Source: JBHIBC01 sp046758905 (lineage in GTDB: Bacteria; Acidobacteriota; Polarisedimenticolia; Gp22-AA2). Taken from it: DNA of 64,000 nt. Position 1 is the stretch's first letter. Each line of letters opens with the position of its first letter. The DNA lies in NCBI GenBank assembly GCA_046758905.1, contig JBHIBC010000003.1, positions 16,095 through 80,094 of the forward strand, given 5' to 3'. Shown one piece after another: positions 43,681 through 52,664 of this stretch. Under the pieces are notes generated by a model that was given only the letters and a program-made list of their open reading frames with translations, did not search any database and was not told the origin of the DNA. A program made the position numbers and the translations under genes.

Positions 43681-44048
43681 GGCGAGACCTTCCGCCGTCT
43701 CGGTGGCATACCGAAGAGCGTCTCTGACCGGCGAGGCGCGGTCGCCGATGAGTGAGCGCAGCGTTTTCCCCTCGACGAGCTCCATGACGATGAAGGTGGT
43801 CCCGCCGGCCTCGTTGATCTCGTAGACCCGGGCGATGTTGGGGTGGGTGAGCGCGGCGGCCGTCTGCGCCTCCCTGAGGAACCGGCGGCGACGTTCCTCG
43901 TTGCCCACGACTTCGGGGGGGAGGATCTTCACGGCGACGCGGCGGTTGAGCTCGGTGTCGACGGCCTTGTAGACGACTCCCCTCCCCCCTCGCCGATCCT
44001 CTCGACGAGACGGTAGTGCGAGAGAGTCTTGCCAGGCTCAAGGGGCAT
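43660..44048 (-). pseudogene. Truncated Ser/Thr protein kinase N-lobe
   Basis: From ATG 44048 the start MPLEPGKTLSHYRLVERIGE is typical of acidobacterial kinases. A 1-2 nt frameshift in the glycine loop then leads into VAVKILPPEVVGNEERRRRF, ALTHPNIARVYEINEAGG and IVMELVEGKTLRSLIGDR. The gene stops at TAEGLARA, just before the catalytic HRD loop, where it joins the recombinase fragment. It is a broken 5' end left by rearrangement. Confidence 0.8.
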
Positions 44049-44534
44049 GACTGCCCCCGGTCCTGCTGTGAAAATGACGCGTTCGAGCCAGTCCAATGAT
44101 ACCAGGGGGCGTGGAGGAATTATTGGCCTCCATCCGTGATCGGATAGGCGACTTGTTTTCAGTGAGATGGAGCATCATGCGGGGACTTCCGGCGATCACC
44201 ACGTCACCCCATTCTCGACGCCAGCCAGCAGGGGCAGCCGCGTGAGGTGGCGGTCCGCCGCTTCATGCACGAGCATCGCTTCCAATCGGGGCGCGATCTT
44301 CTTCGCAAGCTGCGCCGGGGCGGGGAGCACCTCGAGCACGCTGGCCGATTGATGCCCGCCCAGCTTCGGCGCAGTGGAAACCGGGCGCGGCCGGCCTTGC
44401 CGGCAAGCCGTCCAAGGGAGCTGACCTGGAAAATGCCCTTCAACGGATCCGTAGGATCAAGCCGTGAGAAGCCCATTCTTCACGCCGGATTCAGGTCTGA
44501 TCCCGGTGCGCTCGGCGCAACTCGGCGATCTACA
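44049..44534. other. 486-bp region with an unassigned ORF remnant
   Basis: Upstream part (44049-44160) is AT-richer and would be the promoter region of the broken kinase. On the minus strand an open frame ending at 44196 reads KLGGHQSASVLEVLPAPAQL, then AKKIAPRLEAMLVHEAADRH. It has no start or ribosome binding site and no family is recognised. It is probably another decayed piece of the same rearranged zone. Confidence 0.35.
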
Positions 44535-44927
44535 ATGTCGGCCGTGGAGGCCGACTTTCAGTCCTGCCTGCGACGCGGGGCCGATCTCTTCAACCGGCGG
44601 GAGTTCTTCGAGGCCCACGAGGTCTGGGAGGACGCCTGGCGGGTGCGCAGCGGCGATCCCGCCCGCTTTCTGCAGGGGCTGATCCAGGTGGCGGCCGGAT
44701 TCGTCAAGCTGCAGCGCCGCCAGCCGCGCGGCGCGAGAGCGCTCCTCGAGCGGGCGCACGAGAAGCTCCGGCCGTTCGCGCCTTGCGCCCACGGCCTCGA
44801 CATCGAGCGGCTCCTCGATTCCGTCGCCGCGTGGGAACGGGTCGCCGAGGCGATGATCCGCGGCGAGGATCCAGCGATCGACGCCTCCGCCTTTCCCAGC
44901 CTGCAGTTGCGGGCGCCCGACCCATGA
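44535..44927 (+). CDS. DUF309 family protein
   Basis: 130 residues from ATG 44535. The core RGADLFNRREFFEAHEVWED, AWR, then RFLQGLIQVAAGFVKLQRRQ is diagnostic of DUF309, a small helical family of unknown function. In-frame codons continue upstream but are not conserved. It lies just upstream of the cobalamin riboswitch and is not part of that operon. Confidence 0.88.
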   Translation: MSAVEADFQSCLRRGADLFNRREFFEAHEVWEDAWRVRSGDPARFLQGLIQVAAGFVKLQRRQPRGARALLERAHEKLRPFAPCAHGLDIERLLDSVAAWERVAEAMIRGEDPAIDASAFPSLQLRAPDP

Positions 44928-45067
44928 GATCTCCTCGATACGTTGATGCCCGCCGGGTTGCGGGGTGCCGCGCCCCGGACAGAGGTACGCCCCGGACGAA
45001 GCCCCCGTTGACAGCGCCCGACGGGCGGCGTATAAGTCGGGGCGTACGCGTTCCTTGACATGTGAGA

Positions 45068-45248
45068 TCGCGGGAGACCTCCCCCGGGAGCGAAAGCCCG
45101 GGGAGGTTGAAAAGGGAAGGGGGTGTGAGGCCCCCGCTGCCCCGCAACTGTGAGCGGTAGCGAAAGCCGGGCGATCCCACTGGAGGCCCGAAGGTCTCCG
45201 GGAAGGGCCGGCGAGTAGAGAGCCGCGAGCCAGGAAACCTGCCCGCGA
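45068..45248 (+). promoter_or_regulatory. Cobalamin (B12) riboswitch aptamer
   Basis: The B12 box AGCCAGGAAACCTGCC lies at 45228-45243. Closing stem P1 forms between TCGCGGG (45068-45074) and CCCGCGA (45242-45248). The internal conserved segment GCCCCGCAACTGTGAGCGG (45139-45157) is present. It precedes a TonB-dependent receptor operon, as expected for a B12-uptake switch. Adenosylcobalamin binding should turn expression off. Confidence 0.92.
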
Positions 45249-45282
45249 AGATGCGACGGTGACGGACCTTTCGCGGGAAAGG
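45242..45282 (+). promoter_or_regulatory. Alternative stems after the B12 aptamer
   Basis: CCCGCGAA (45242-45249) can pair with TTCGCGGG (45270-45277), which would break P1 of the aptamer. A second hairpin, CCTTTC-GCGG-GAAAGG (45267-45282), excludes that pairing. These mutually exclusive stems look like the expression platform that passes ligand binding to the terminator-like hairpin downstream. Confidence 0.55.
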
Positions 45283-45292
45283 CGATCCGAGC

Positions 45293-45340
45293 GAGCCCCG
45301 GCGGCGCCCTCCCAGCGAGATCGCCCCGGGGCTCTTAGTT
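45293..45340 (+). terminator. Terminator-like hairpin of the B12 leader
   Basis: GAGCCCCGG (45293-45301) pairs perfectly with CCGGGGCTC (45326-45334) around a 24-nt loop and is followed by TTAGTT. It lies between the riboswitch and the first gene at 45389. The loop is long and the T-tract weak, so attenuation is plausible but not certain. Confidence 0.5.
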
Positions 45341-45388
45341 CGTCCGCGGCGGCCCGTCATCGGAGCCCACGCCCCGAGGGGGGTCGCC

Positions 45389-46639
45389 ATGCCGCCCGCA
45401 CCACCGGCCGGGCGTCGAGCGCCCGTCGCGCTGCTCGCCCTGGCCCTTCACCTGCCGCAGGCTGAAGTCCGCGCCGCGCCGGCCACCGACTGCTTCGCCG
45501 ACCGCGTCGCCTCGTTCCGCCCCGGGACCGTCAGCGCCCCGCCGGGCTTCAACACCTGGCAGCCGGGCATCCTGCTCGGCCCGCCCGGCGACGGCACTCT
45601 CTTCAGCGGGTCGCTCACCGTGATGTCGCTCGGCCGCGGGGGCGAGGTCGTCCTGGAGTTCACCGACAACGAGGTCGTCGACGGGCCCGGACCCGACCTG
45701 ATCCTGTTCGAGAACCCCTTCTTCTGCACCGCCCCCCCGCGGGACGCCTCCGACCCCTTCAGCGTGAACGCGGAGCCCGGGATCGTCGCGGTGAGCCCGG
45801 ACGGGATCGAGTTCCGAACCTTCCCGTTCGACGCGGCAGCCCTCGACCGGGTGGCGTCTCTGTGCACCGACGACGTCCTGCTCGGGCGCCTCGTCGGCCT
45901 GATGGGGCTGACGCCCAACATCGCCGGCAACTACACGATCCCGGACGACCCGCTGGTGTTCGACCCCGACGCCCCCGCCGGTATCTCGGGCCACGGCGGG
46001 GACGCCTTCGACTTGGCGCTCGTCGGCCTGTCCTCCGTCCGCTTCGTCCGGATCACCGACCCCGACCTGCCGATAGGCATCCCGGGCTCCGCCGACGGGA
46101 TCGACCCCGACGCGGTGGTCGCGATCCACTCGCGACCGATCCTCCCGCCGGGCGCCGCTGACAGCGACGGCGACGGCCTGTCGGACGGGGCGGAGTCGCT
46201 CCTCTATCTGACCGACCCCCACAATCCCGACACCGACGGCGACGGGACGCCCGACGGCGTGGAGGCCGCCTCCTGCCGGAACCCGGCTGCGGCGGGAGTG
46301 GAGCCCTTCTTCATCCCGTTGCTCGACCTGGAGGTTCCGCGGGCCGTGCCGACCCTGCTGCGCTGGAACTCCGTCGGCCAGGGGGCGCGCTACGACGTCG
46401 TCCGCGGGACGGTGCTATCCCTGCGCTCGGCCGGCGGCGTGACCGACCTCGGCGTCGTGACGTGCATCGAGGCCGACTCCACCGACCTGACGACGAGCGG
46501 ATTCGAGGACGCCGGGGAGCCGTTCCCGGGCGAGGCGTTCTATTACCTGGTCCGCTCCGACCGCGACGGCGGCGGGATCGGCTACGGTCGTTCATCCGCG
46601 CTCGAGCCCCGCGTCCCGGCGTCCGGCGACTGCCCATGA
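45389..46639 (+). CDS. Exported protein with thrombospondin type-3-like calcium repeats
   Basis: 416 residues. Signal peptide (hydrophobic ALLALALHLPQA, cleavage near VRAAPA). N-terminal beta domain with FRPGTVSAPPGFNTWQPG and DGPGPDLILFENPFF, as seen in surface proteins linked to B12-regulated receptors. Two calcium-type repeats follow (DSDGDGLSDGAESL and DTDGDGTPDGVEA), then a beta domain. First gene under the cobalamin riboswitch; its stop overlaps the receptor start as ATGA. A surface lipoprotein-like accessory for cobalamin capture is inferred. Confidence 0.75.
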   Translation: MPPAPPAGRRAPVALLALALHLPQAEVRAAPATDCFADRVASFRPGTVSAPPGFNTWQPGILLGPPGDGTLFSGSLTVMSLGRGGEVVLEFTDNEVVDGPGPDLILFENPFFCTAPPRDASDPFSVNAEPGIVAVSPDGIEFRTFPFDAAALDRVASLCTDDVLLGRLVGLMGLTPNIAGNYTIPDDPLVFDPDAPAGISGHGGDAFDLALVGLSSVRFVRITDPDLPIGIPGSADGIDPDAVVAIHSRPILPPGAADSDGDGLSDGAESLLYLTDPHNPDTDGDGTPDGVEAASCRNPAAAGVEPFFIPLLDLEVPRAVPTLLRWNSVGQGARYDVVRGTVLSLRSAGGVTDLGVVTCIEADSTDLTTSGFEDAGEPFPGEAFYYLVRSDRDGGGIGYGRSSALEPRVPASGDCP

Positions 46640-48675
46640 TCCGCGCGCGCCCGAGGTCCACCCCCCTCCCCCTCCTCGCGAGCCTGACCGTCTCCGCGCT
46701 TCTGTGGTGGAGGCCCGCCGCGGCGGAGGCCGACGAGACCCCTCCGAGGCCCCAGGGGCCGGTGGAGACGATCGAGGTCCGTGGCGAGACGGACGCACTC
46801 GGCCCGCTGGACCCGTCCGCCTTCGCGTCGGTGATCCGAGCGGACCAGTTCGCGGGACGGATCACCACCCTGCCCGAGCTGCTGCGCGAGGCAGTGGGGG
46901 TCCAGATCAAGAGCCTGGGCGGCGCCTTCGCCACGGTCTCCATCCGCGGATCGAGCGCCGAGCAGGTCGTGGTCTATCTCGACGGGGTTCCGCTCAACCG
47001 CGCCCTAGGCGGCGCCGTCAACCTGAACGACCTTCCGCTCGGCCAGGTGGAATCGATCCAGATCTACCGCGGGACGACGCCCGCCTCCCTCTCGAGCGCC
47101 TCCATCGGCGGCGCGGTTCTCATCCGGACCCGCCGGGCCCGCGAGAAGAGGTCCGCGACGGCCTCGGTAGGCTTCGGCTCGTTCGACACGGGCGAGCTGA
47201 CCGGCTTCGTGTCCGGCACCGCCGGCCACGCCGATCTCTCGATCGGGTTCGACGCGCTCCGCACCGACGGCGACTTCACGTTCCGGGACAACAACGGCAC
47301 CCCGTTCACGGCCGCGGACGACGGCGACTCAAGGAGGACCAACAACGACCGGAGGCGCCTCCACCTGACGGGACGGGCGTCGTTCGCCCTCGGCCGCCGC
47401 GCGCGTCTCGATCTCTCCACCGACCTGCTGGGGGCGGAGAACGGCGTGCCCGGGCTCGACGCGCGCCAGTCGGAGCACGCGCGCTTCGAGACCTCCCGCC
47501 TCCTGACCCGGGCGGGGCTGGAGGTCCCGGAGCTGCTGGGGGGGAGGCTCCTCCTGCGGGGCGCTCTCGACCACACCCGGTACCGGGAGGGCCTCAGCGA
47601 CCCCTTCGGAGAGATCTCCTTCCTGCCGACCGAGACCGACACGCGCATCGCCTCCTTCGGCCAGGAGGTCGGGCTCGTGCTGGTGGCGACGCGACGCCAG
47701 GCGGTCTCCGTCCTCGCGTCGCACCGGCGCGAGACCGCCGAGTTGGACGGTGACGGGCCGGGCGCTCCCGACGGGGGTGCCGCCTCCCGGGACCTGGTCG
47801 TCGCGACGATCGAGGACCAGATCTCCCTGGCCGGCGACCGCCTGGTGATCAACCCCTCGCTCCGTCACGAGCGCTGGGAGAACCGCTTCCGCCCCGGCGA
47901 GGGGGCGGTCGTCGTCCCGCAGAGCCTGCGCGGCAGCGACGGCAGGACCAACGGCAGGATCGGGCTGCGCTGGAGGATCGGGACGGGGCTCACGTTCAAG
48001 GCGAACGCGGGACGATTCCTGCGCCTTCCCGACTTCATCGAGTTGTTCGGCAACGCCGGCTCGATCCTGGGCAACCCGGCGCTCCGCCCGGAGAGCGGCC
48101 GGACGGTCGACCTGGGGATCGCCGCGACGCGCCGGCCCACGGCCGGGACGCTTCGGCGCGCGAGGGTCGAGCTGACGCTGTTCGAGACGCGGGCGGAGGA
48201 CCTGATCATCTTCGAGCCGAAGGCCCAGAGCATCGTCATCGCGAGGAACATCCCCGGGGCCCGCATCCGCGGCATCGAGCTGAGCATCGCGCTCGCGGCC
48301 GGCCCCCGGCTCAGCGGCAGCCTCAACGCCACCCATCAGCGGGCGGTCGACGAGAGCGGCGGCCCCTCCGACGGAAAGCTCCTCCCCGGCCGGCCGATCG
48401 ACGAGCTCTCCGCCCGGGCCGGGATCGACATCGGCCGCGGACACCTCTACTACGAGTTCACCTACGTCGGGGAGAACTTCGTCGACCGGCAGAACATCGA
48501 CAGCGAGGCGCTCCCGCCGCGCTACCTGCACGACGTCGGCTACCGGTTGGACCTGCCCCACGGTCTGCGGGTGGTGCTGGAGGTCCGCAACCTGGGGAAC
48601 GAGCGCACCTTCGACGTGGCGCGCTTCCCCCTGCCGGGGCGCAGCGTCCACGGGAGGCTGTCGTGGGAGTTCTGA
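46636..48675 (+). CDS. TonB-dependent outer-membrane receptor, probably for cobalamin
   Basis: 679 residues from ATG 46636. Signal peptide, then a TonB-box-like segment (VETIEVRGE), plug domain (LLREAVGVQIKSLGGAFATV, SIRGSSAEQVVVYLDGVPLN, VESIQIYRGTTPASL) and a 22-strand-type barrel ending in the aromatic Phe of SWEF. BtuB-like in size and under a B12 riboswitch, so cobalamin is the likely ligand. Overlaps both neighbours. Confidence 0.9.
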   Translation: MIRARPRSTPLPLLASLTVSALLWWRPAAAEADETPPRPQGPVETIEVRGETDALGPLDPSAFASVIRADQFAGRITTLPELLREAVGVQIKSLGGAFATVSIRGSSAEQVVVYLDGVPLNRALGGAVNLNDLPLGQVESIQIYRGTTPASLSSASIGGAVLIRTRRAREKRSATASVGFGSFDTGELTGFVSGTAGHADLSIGFDALRTDGDFTFRDNNGTPFTAADDGDSRRTNNDRRRLHLTGRASFALGRRARLDLSTDLLGAENGVPGLDARQSEHARFETSRLLTRAGLEVPELLGGRLLLRGALDHTRYREGLSDPFGEISFLPTETDTRIASFGQEVGLVLVATRRQAVSVLASHRRETAELDGDGPGAPDGGAASRDLVVATIEDQISLAGDRLVINPSLRHERWENRFRPGEGAVVVPQSLRGSDGRTNGRIGLRWRIGTGLTFKANAGRFLRLPDFIELFGNAGSILGNPALRPESGRTVDLGIAATRRPTAGTLRRARVELTLFETRAEDLIIFEPKAQSIVIARNIPGARIRGIELSIALAAGPRLSGSLNATHQRAVDESGGPSDGKLLPGRPIDELSARAGIDIGRGHLYYEFTYVGENFVDRQNIDSEALPPRYLHDVGYRLDLPHGLRVVLEVRNLGNERTFDVARFPLPGRSVHGRLSWEF

Positions 48676-50216
48676 GACGGAGCGGCGCGGCATGGGCCCT
48701 GATCGCGTGCGCGGCGACGGCGCTCTCCTGCGGCGGGGCCCCGGGCGCGATCCGCGTCCTGCCGGGCCCCACCGCCCGGATCAACCCGATCTACGACTTC
48801 CTGCTGCGCTATCCCGACACCGAGATCGTCGTCGGAGGGATGACCTACCGCGGTCTCGAGATCGACCTGGAGATCGAGTTCTCGGACGCCACCCTGCGCG
48901 ACGACGATCCGAGGTACCTCGCCGAGGCGCGGGTCCTGTCCCTGCTGGCGGGCGGCGTGCCCCAGGCCTTCGAGGCGTTCGGGCCGCTGGACATCGAGGG
49001 AACGCTCGCCGACGGCCTCCTCGCGACGGGCCTGTTCGGTCCGATCCGGGTCGGCACGGCGAACCTGATCTTCGACCTCGGCGGGACGCTCCGGGACGGG
49101 GCGCGCCGGGTCGACGGGGAGGCCTCGATCTTTGGCCTGACGGACAGGGGGTTCTTCAACGCGGTGAAGCGCAGGCGTTACCTCGTCGCGGGAACCGATC
49201 TGCTGACCATCGGCGAGGTCTCGGTGATCTCGGTGCGCTACGACAGCCGGTTCTCCATCGAGGAGAACCTCGAGGTGATCAGCAGCGACCCGGTCGCCCG
49301 GATGGAGGACGGCCGGCCCTTCGTGATCAACCGCCTCAGCTTCGACAACCTGCAGGGCCTGGATCCGTTCGCCGGCTTCAGCACCGCGTTCCAACACTCG
49401 GTCGGCAACGGCGCCAATCCGCACGACTTGGTCGTGGTGTCCGACGCGACCTCCGACGGCGCGGGAGGGCTCGCCTTCGTGACCCGATACGAGCCGCCCT
49501 TCAACGACGTGGGGGTCTTCGACCTCTCGGATGGGGTCCTGATCGACCGCATCGACCTCACCCCGTACGCCCTCAACGAAGACCGGCTGCCCAGGGCCGA
49601 TCAGGCGCTCCTGCTGGACGGGCTGATCTACGTCACCCTCCAGGACGCCAATCGGTCCTTCACCGAGTTCCTGAACGGTCGGGTCGCAGTGATCGATCCG
49701 TCCGCGCGCCGGGTGATCGACGTGATCGACCTGGAGGGCCAGAATCCGTTCCGGTCGCTGCTCTACTCCGGATCGACCGGGAAGATCTACGTGGCCCTGG
49801 CCGGGATCTTCCCGGGTCTGCGGCCACAGGCCCTGACCGGCGGCGTTGAGGTGATCGACCCCGTGACGCGCCGCTCCGAGGGCCTGCTCGTCGACGACGA
49901 CGACCTGGGGGGGAACGTCTCCTCCGTGGCGATCGCGTCGGCGGCGCGCGGATACTGCGTGGTCACCGACGAGTCGTTCCGCAACTCCGTCCGCTCGTTC
50001 GACCCCGCGACCGGAGAGGTGCTGGGGACCGTTCTCGAGAGCCCCGGCCAGATCACTGAGGTCGTCGCGGACGGCGACGGCTTCCTGCTGATCGCCGAGG
50101 CGGGATTCCTAGCGCCGCGCGTGCTGGTCCTCGACGCCCACAGCGGCGCCGCGGTCAGCTCCCTGCCGACGCGGGTGATGCCCTTCTCCATCGCGATCCT
50201 GACCCGATCTCTTTGA
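48663..50216 (+). CDS. Lipoprotein with C-terminal beta-propeller
   Basis: 517 residues from GTG 48663, inside the receptor stop. Lipobox ALSCGG near residue 23. Residues about 50-200 are a beta domain; the C-terminal 300 are propeller-like (GRVAVIDPSARRVIDVIDLE, KIYVALAGIFPG and SVRSFDPATGEVLGTVLES). Comparable surface proteins occur beside B12-type TonB receptors in other bacteria and may bind ligand or steady the receptor. That role is inference. Confidence 0.75.
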   Translation: MGVLRRSGAAWALIACAATALSCGGAPGAIRVLPGPTARINPIYDFLLRYPDTEIVVGGMTYRGLEIDLEIEFSDATLRDDDPRYLAEARVLSLLAGGVPQAFEAFGPLDIEGTLADGLLATGLFGPIRVGTANLIFDLGGTLRDGARRVDGEASIFGLTDRGFFNAVKRRRYLVAGTDLLTIGEVSVISVRYDSRFSIEENLEVISSDPVARMEDGRPFVINRLSFDNLQGLDPFAGFSTAFQHSVGNGANPHDLVVVSDATSDGAGGLAFVTRYEPPFNDVGVFDLSDGVLIDRIDLTPYALNEDRLPRADQALLLDGLIYVTLQDANRSFTEFLNGRVAVIDPSARRVIDVIDLEGQNPFRSLLYSGSTGKIYVALAGIFPGLRPQALTGGVEVIDPVTRRSEGLLVDDDDLGGNVSSVAIASAARGYCVVTDESFRNSVRSFDPATGEVLGTVLESPGQITEVVADGDGFLLIAEAGFLAPRVLVLDAHSGAAVSSLPTRVMPFSIAILTRSL

Positions 50217-50229
50217 GAGGAGACGTCTC

Positions 50230-51075
50230 ATGAGCCTCGCGCGATCCCTGACCATCCCCGTCGTTCTGAGTCTCGCCGTCGGGCCTGTCTCGGGCCCGGC
50301 CGTGGCCGCGGTCGTGGAACGGTTCCGCGCCGACCCTCTCCTAGGGTTCGGGCCGAACGTCTTCCTCGTCGAAGGGGACGCCGAGGCGCGCTTCCGCTAC
50401 GTGCCGTCGGAGCGGCCCCGCTTCGCGGGCGACCCTCGGGGCAGCTTCCGCGTCCTCTACGACACGACCCGGCCAGCGGCGCGCATCGCGACCCCCCTGG
50501 GAGAGGTCGTTTCCCTGAGCGAGGACTTCGAATTCGGGGCGGTCCTCACGATCCGGTCGAACGGATTCCACGCCACCCCGGACGGGTTCTCGCAGATAGC
50601 CTTCGGGTTATGGAACTCCCGCACCACCGGGATCAACCGGACGGCGTTCCCGGCGGACAGCTTCGATCTGGTGGAGTTCGACTACTTCGCCAACGTCGGC
50701 GAGTTCGGCGGCCCGTTCCTGTCGCCGACCGTGTTCGGGGGATCCGCCGGCGACAACGCCTTCCTCAACTTCGCGTTTCAATCGGCGGAGCTGTCCCTGC
50801 CGTTCGACGTCCCGCTCCTCTGCCTGCTGCGCTACAGCGCCGCCGAGCGGACGCTGGCACTTCAGGTGAGCCGCCACAGTCGTGGCAGCACCTTCGTGCC
50901 CCTCCCCGAGTCCAGAGTGAGCGTGGACCTGTCGGCCCTCGACCCGACGTTCCTGGTCGACTCGCTCGGCATCGCCGCCTACTTCGAGGGATTCGAGTCG
51001 CTGCGCGCCCAGGTCGATTTCGACCTGCTGTTCTTCCAGGAGCTGCCGGAGCCGCTCCGGTCGGTGGGACCGTGA
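50230..51075 (+). CDS. Exported beta-sandwich-like protein, unknown
   Basis: 281 residues with a signal peptide (LTIPVVLSLAVGPVSGPAVA) and AGGAGAC upstream of the ATG. The remainder is beta-rich (for example DSFDLVEFDYFANVGEFGGP and DSLGIAAYFEGFESLRAQVD), perhaps a lectin-like fold. Fourth and last gene of the B12-regulated set. No family recognised. Confidence 0.65.
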   Translation: MSLARSLTIPVVLSLAVGPVSGPAVAAVVERFRADPLLGFGPNVFLVEGDAEARFRYVPSERPRFAGDPRGSFRVLYDTTRPAARIATPLGEVVSLSEDFEFGAVLTIRSNGFHATPDGFSQIAFGLWNSRTTGINRTAFPADSFDLVEFDYFANVGEFGGPFLSPTVFGGSAGDNAFLNFAFQSAELSLPFDVPLLCLLRYSAAERTLALQVSRHSRGSTFVPLPESRVSVDLSALDPTFLVDSLGIAAYFEGFESLRAQVDFDLLFFQELPEPLRSVGP

Positions 51076-51137
51076 CGCGGCGCGCACGACCCCCCCGGCG
51101 AGATCGGGGAACGGGCGCGGAGCGGCGCCCGACGGAC

Positions 51138-51788
51138 CTATTTCGACGAGCCGGCCGGCTTCTCCTTGAGACGGACCGCTTCCACGTTGAGGATGATCTC
51201 GACCTCGTTGCCGAGGACAACCCCGCCCCCCTCGACCACGTCGTTCCAGGACACCCCGAAATCGGTCCGGTCGATCTGCGTGCGCGCCTCGAAGCCGCCA
51301 CGGTAGCCGTACCCCCTGCCGAACCCGAGGACGTCGACGTCGAGGGACACCGGCTTGGTGACGCCGCGGATGGTCAGGTTGCCCTCGACCTCGAGCTGGT
51401 TGGGTCCGACCTCCCGGATCCGGGTCGATCTGAAGGTCATCTTCGGGTGGTTCTCCACGTCGAAGAAGGCGTCGCTCCGCAGGTGCTTGTCGCGGGCGGA
51501 GTCGTTGGTGTCGATGCTGGCCGTGTCGATCGAGATCTCGACGGATCCGCTGGCGAGATCCTCCCGGTCGAGCCGGATCGTGCCCTCGAACTTGTTGAAT
51601 CGGCCCGGCACCTTGCTGAAGAAATGCCGGATCCTGAAGCCGATGTTGGTGTGCTCCGGGTCGATCCTGTAGCTCTCCATCGCGGCCCCGGCCGAAGACG
51701 GCGCCGAGGCCAGCATCGCCAGGACCGCCAGCGCCGAGAGCGCCGGCCCCCCGAGGGACCGCCCGAGGTATCGATTCTGATGGCTCAT
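51138..51788 (-). CDS. YceI family periplasmic lipid-binding protein
   Basis: 216 residues. Signal peptide (LSALAVLAMLASAPSSAGAA) followed by the YceI lipocalin-like barrel: SYRIDPEHTNIGFRIRHFFS, then VSIDTASIDTNDSARDKHLR, DAFFDVENHPKMTFRSTRI, and FGVSWNDVVEGGGVVLGNEV near the end. Family members bind isoprenoid or polyprenyl lipids in the periplasm. Single gene, converging on the B12 operon. Confidence 0.92.
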   Translation of the reverse strand: MSHQNRYLGRSLGGPALSALAVLAMLASAPSSAGAAMESYRIDPEHTNIGFRIRHFFSKVPGRFNKFEGTIRLDREDLASGSVEISIDTASIDTNDSARDKHLRSDAFFDVENHPKMTFRSTRIREVGPNQLEVEGNLTIRGVTKPVSLDVDVLGFGRGYGYRGGFEARTQIDRTDFGVSWNDVVEGGGVVLGNEVEIILNVEAVRLKEKPAGSSK

Positions 51789-51917
51789 CGTTCGGCATCC
51801 TCCTCTTCCTGTTGATGGGAACGCGCAGGTGGGCGCCGTCCCCCAGTGGCGGAGAACAGGGACGGCACGGCCGTTATTCCGCCGGGCCGCGAGCGCCCCG
51901 GGGTCGGGTGCGCCCGC

Positions 51918-52655
51918 CTAGCTGAGATGGCGCCCGCCGTCGACGCGGATGCACTCCCCGGTGATGAACTCGGTCTCGATCAGAAAGATGACCGTTCTGG
52001 CCACCTCCTCCGCCCCCCCCCAGCGCCCCAGCGGGGTGGCCCGGATCACCTCCCGGTCGGCCTCCTCGCCAAGGCCGGGAGGCCGGAGCACGGGGCCCGG
52101 CGCGATGGCGTTGACGAGGACGGTAGGTGCCAGCTCCAGCGCCAGGCTCTCCGTCAGCCCGACCAGGCCGGCCTTGGCCACGTAATACGGGAGCCGGCCG
52201 TGGTAACGCGGTCGCCGGCTGGCGGGCAGCCAGTCGACGAAGGTGATGATTCGGCCGGCGCCCCGCGCCTTCATCAGTGGGACCGCCTGCAGCGCCAGCA
52301 GATAGACGCTCCGCAGGTCGGTGTCGAGGCTTGAGCGCCAGGCCGCCTCGTCGAGGCCCTCGAAGGGAGTCCTCCCGTAGATGGACGCCATGCAGATCAG
52401 GATGTCGAGGCCCCCGAGCTCGCGCCGCACCGATTCCACGATCCGCTCGGGCGAGCGCGCGTCCGAGAGGTCGGCCTCGATGGTCAAGGCCCGCGCACCG
52501 TGCTGCCGGACGCCCGCCGCGGCCGCCTCGGCGCTGGCGCGCGACGCGCGGTAGGTCAGGGCGACGTGACACCCGCGCCGCGCCAGATCCTCGGCCACCG
52601 TCCGCCCGATTCGCGCGCCGCCTGTGATCAGCGCTACCCTGCCGCGCGGGTCCAA
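51918..52655 (-). CDS. Short-chain dehydrogenase, pteridine-reductase-like
   Basis: 245 residues. Rossmann motif LITGGARIGRTVAEDLARRG and catalytic YYVAK. The position usually occupied by the catalytic Ser is Asp in TFVDWLPASRR, as in pteridine reductase PTR1, whose AKAGLVGLTESLALELAP region it also resembles. NADPH-dependent reduction of a pterin or folate is therefore possible; a general ketoreductase is the alternative. Confidence 0.85.
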   Translation of the reverse strand: MDPRGRVALITGGARIGRTVAEDLARRGCHVALTYRASRASAEAAAAGVRQHGARALTIEADLSDARSPERIVESVRRELGGLDILICMASIYGRTPFEGLDEAAWRSSLDTDLRSVYLLALQAVPLMKARGAGRIITFVDWLPASRRPRYHGRLPYYVAKAGLVGLTESLALELAPTVLVNAIAPGPVLRPPGLGEEADREVIRATPLGRWGGAEEVARTVIFLIETEFITGECIRVDGGRHLS

Positions 52656-52664
52656 GGCCTCACC

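Noticed and set aside
47329..48693. 454-codon antisense frame opposite the TonB receptor
   Set aside because: Shadow of a high-GC gene; no motifs.
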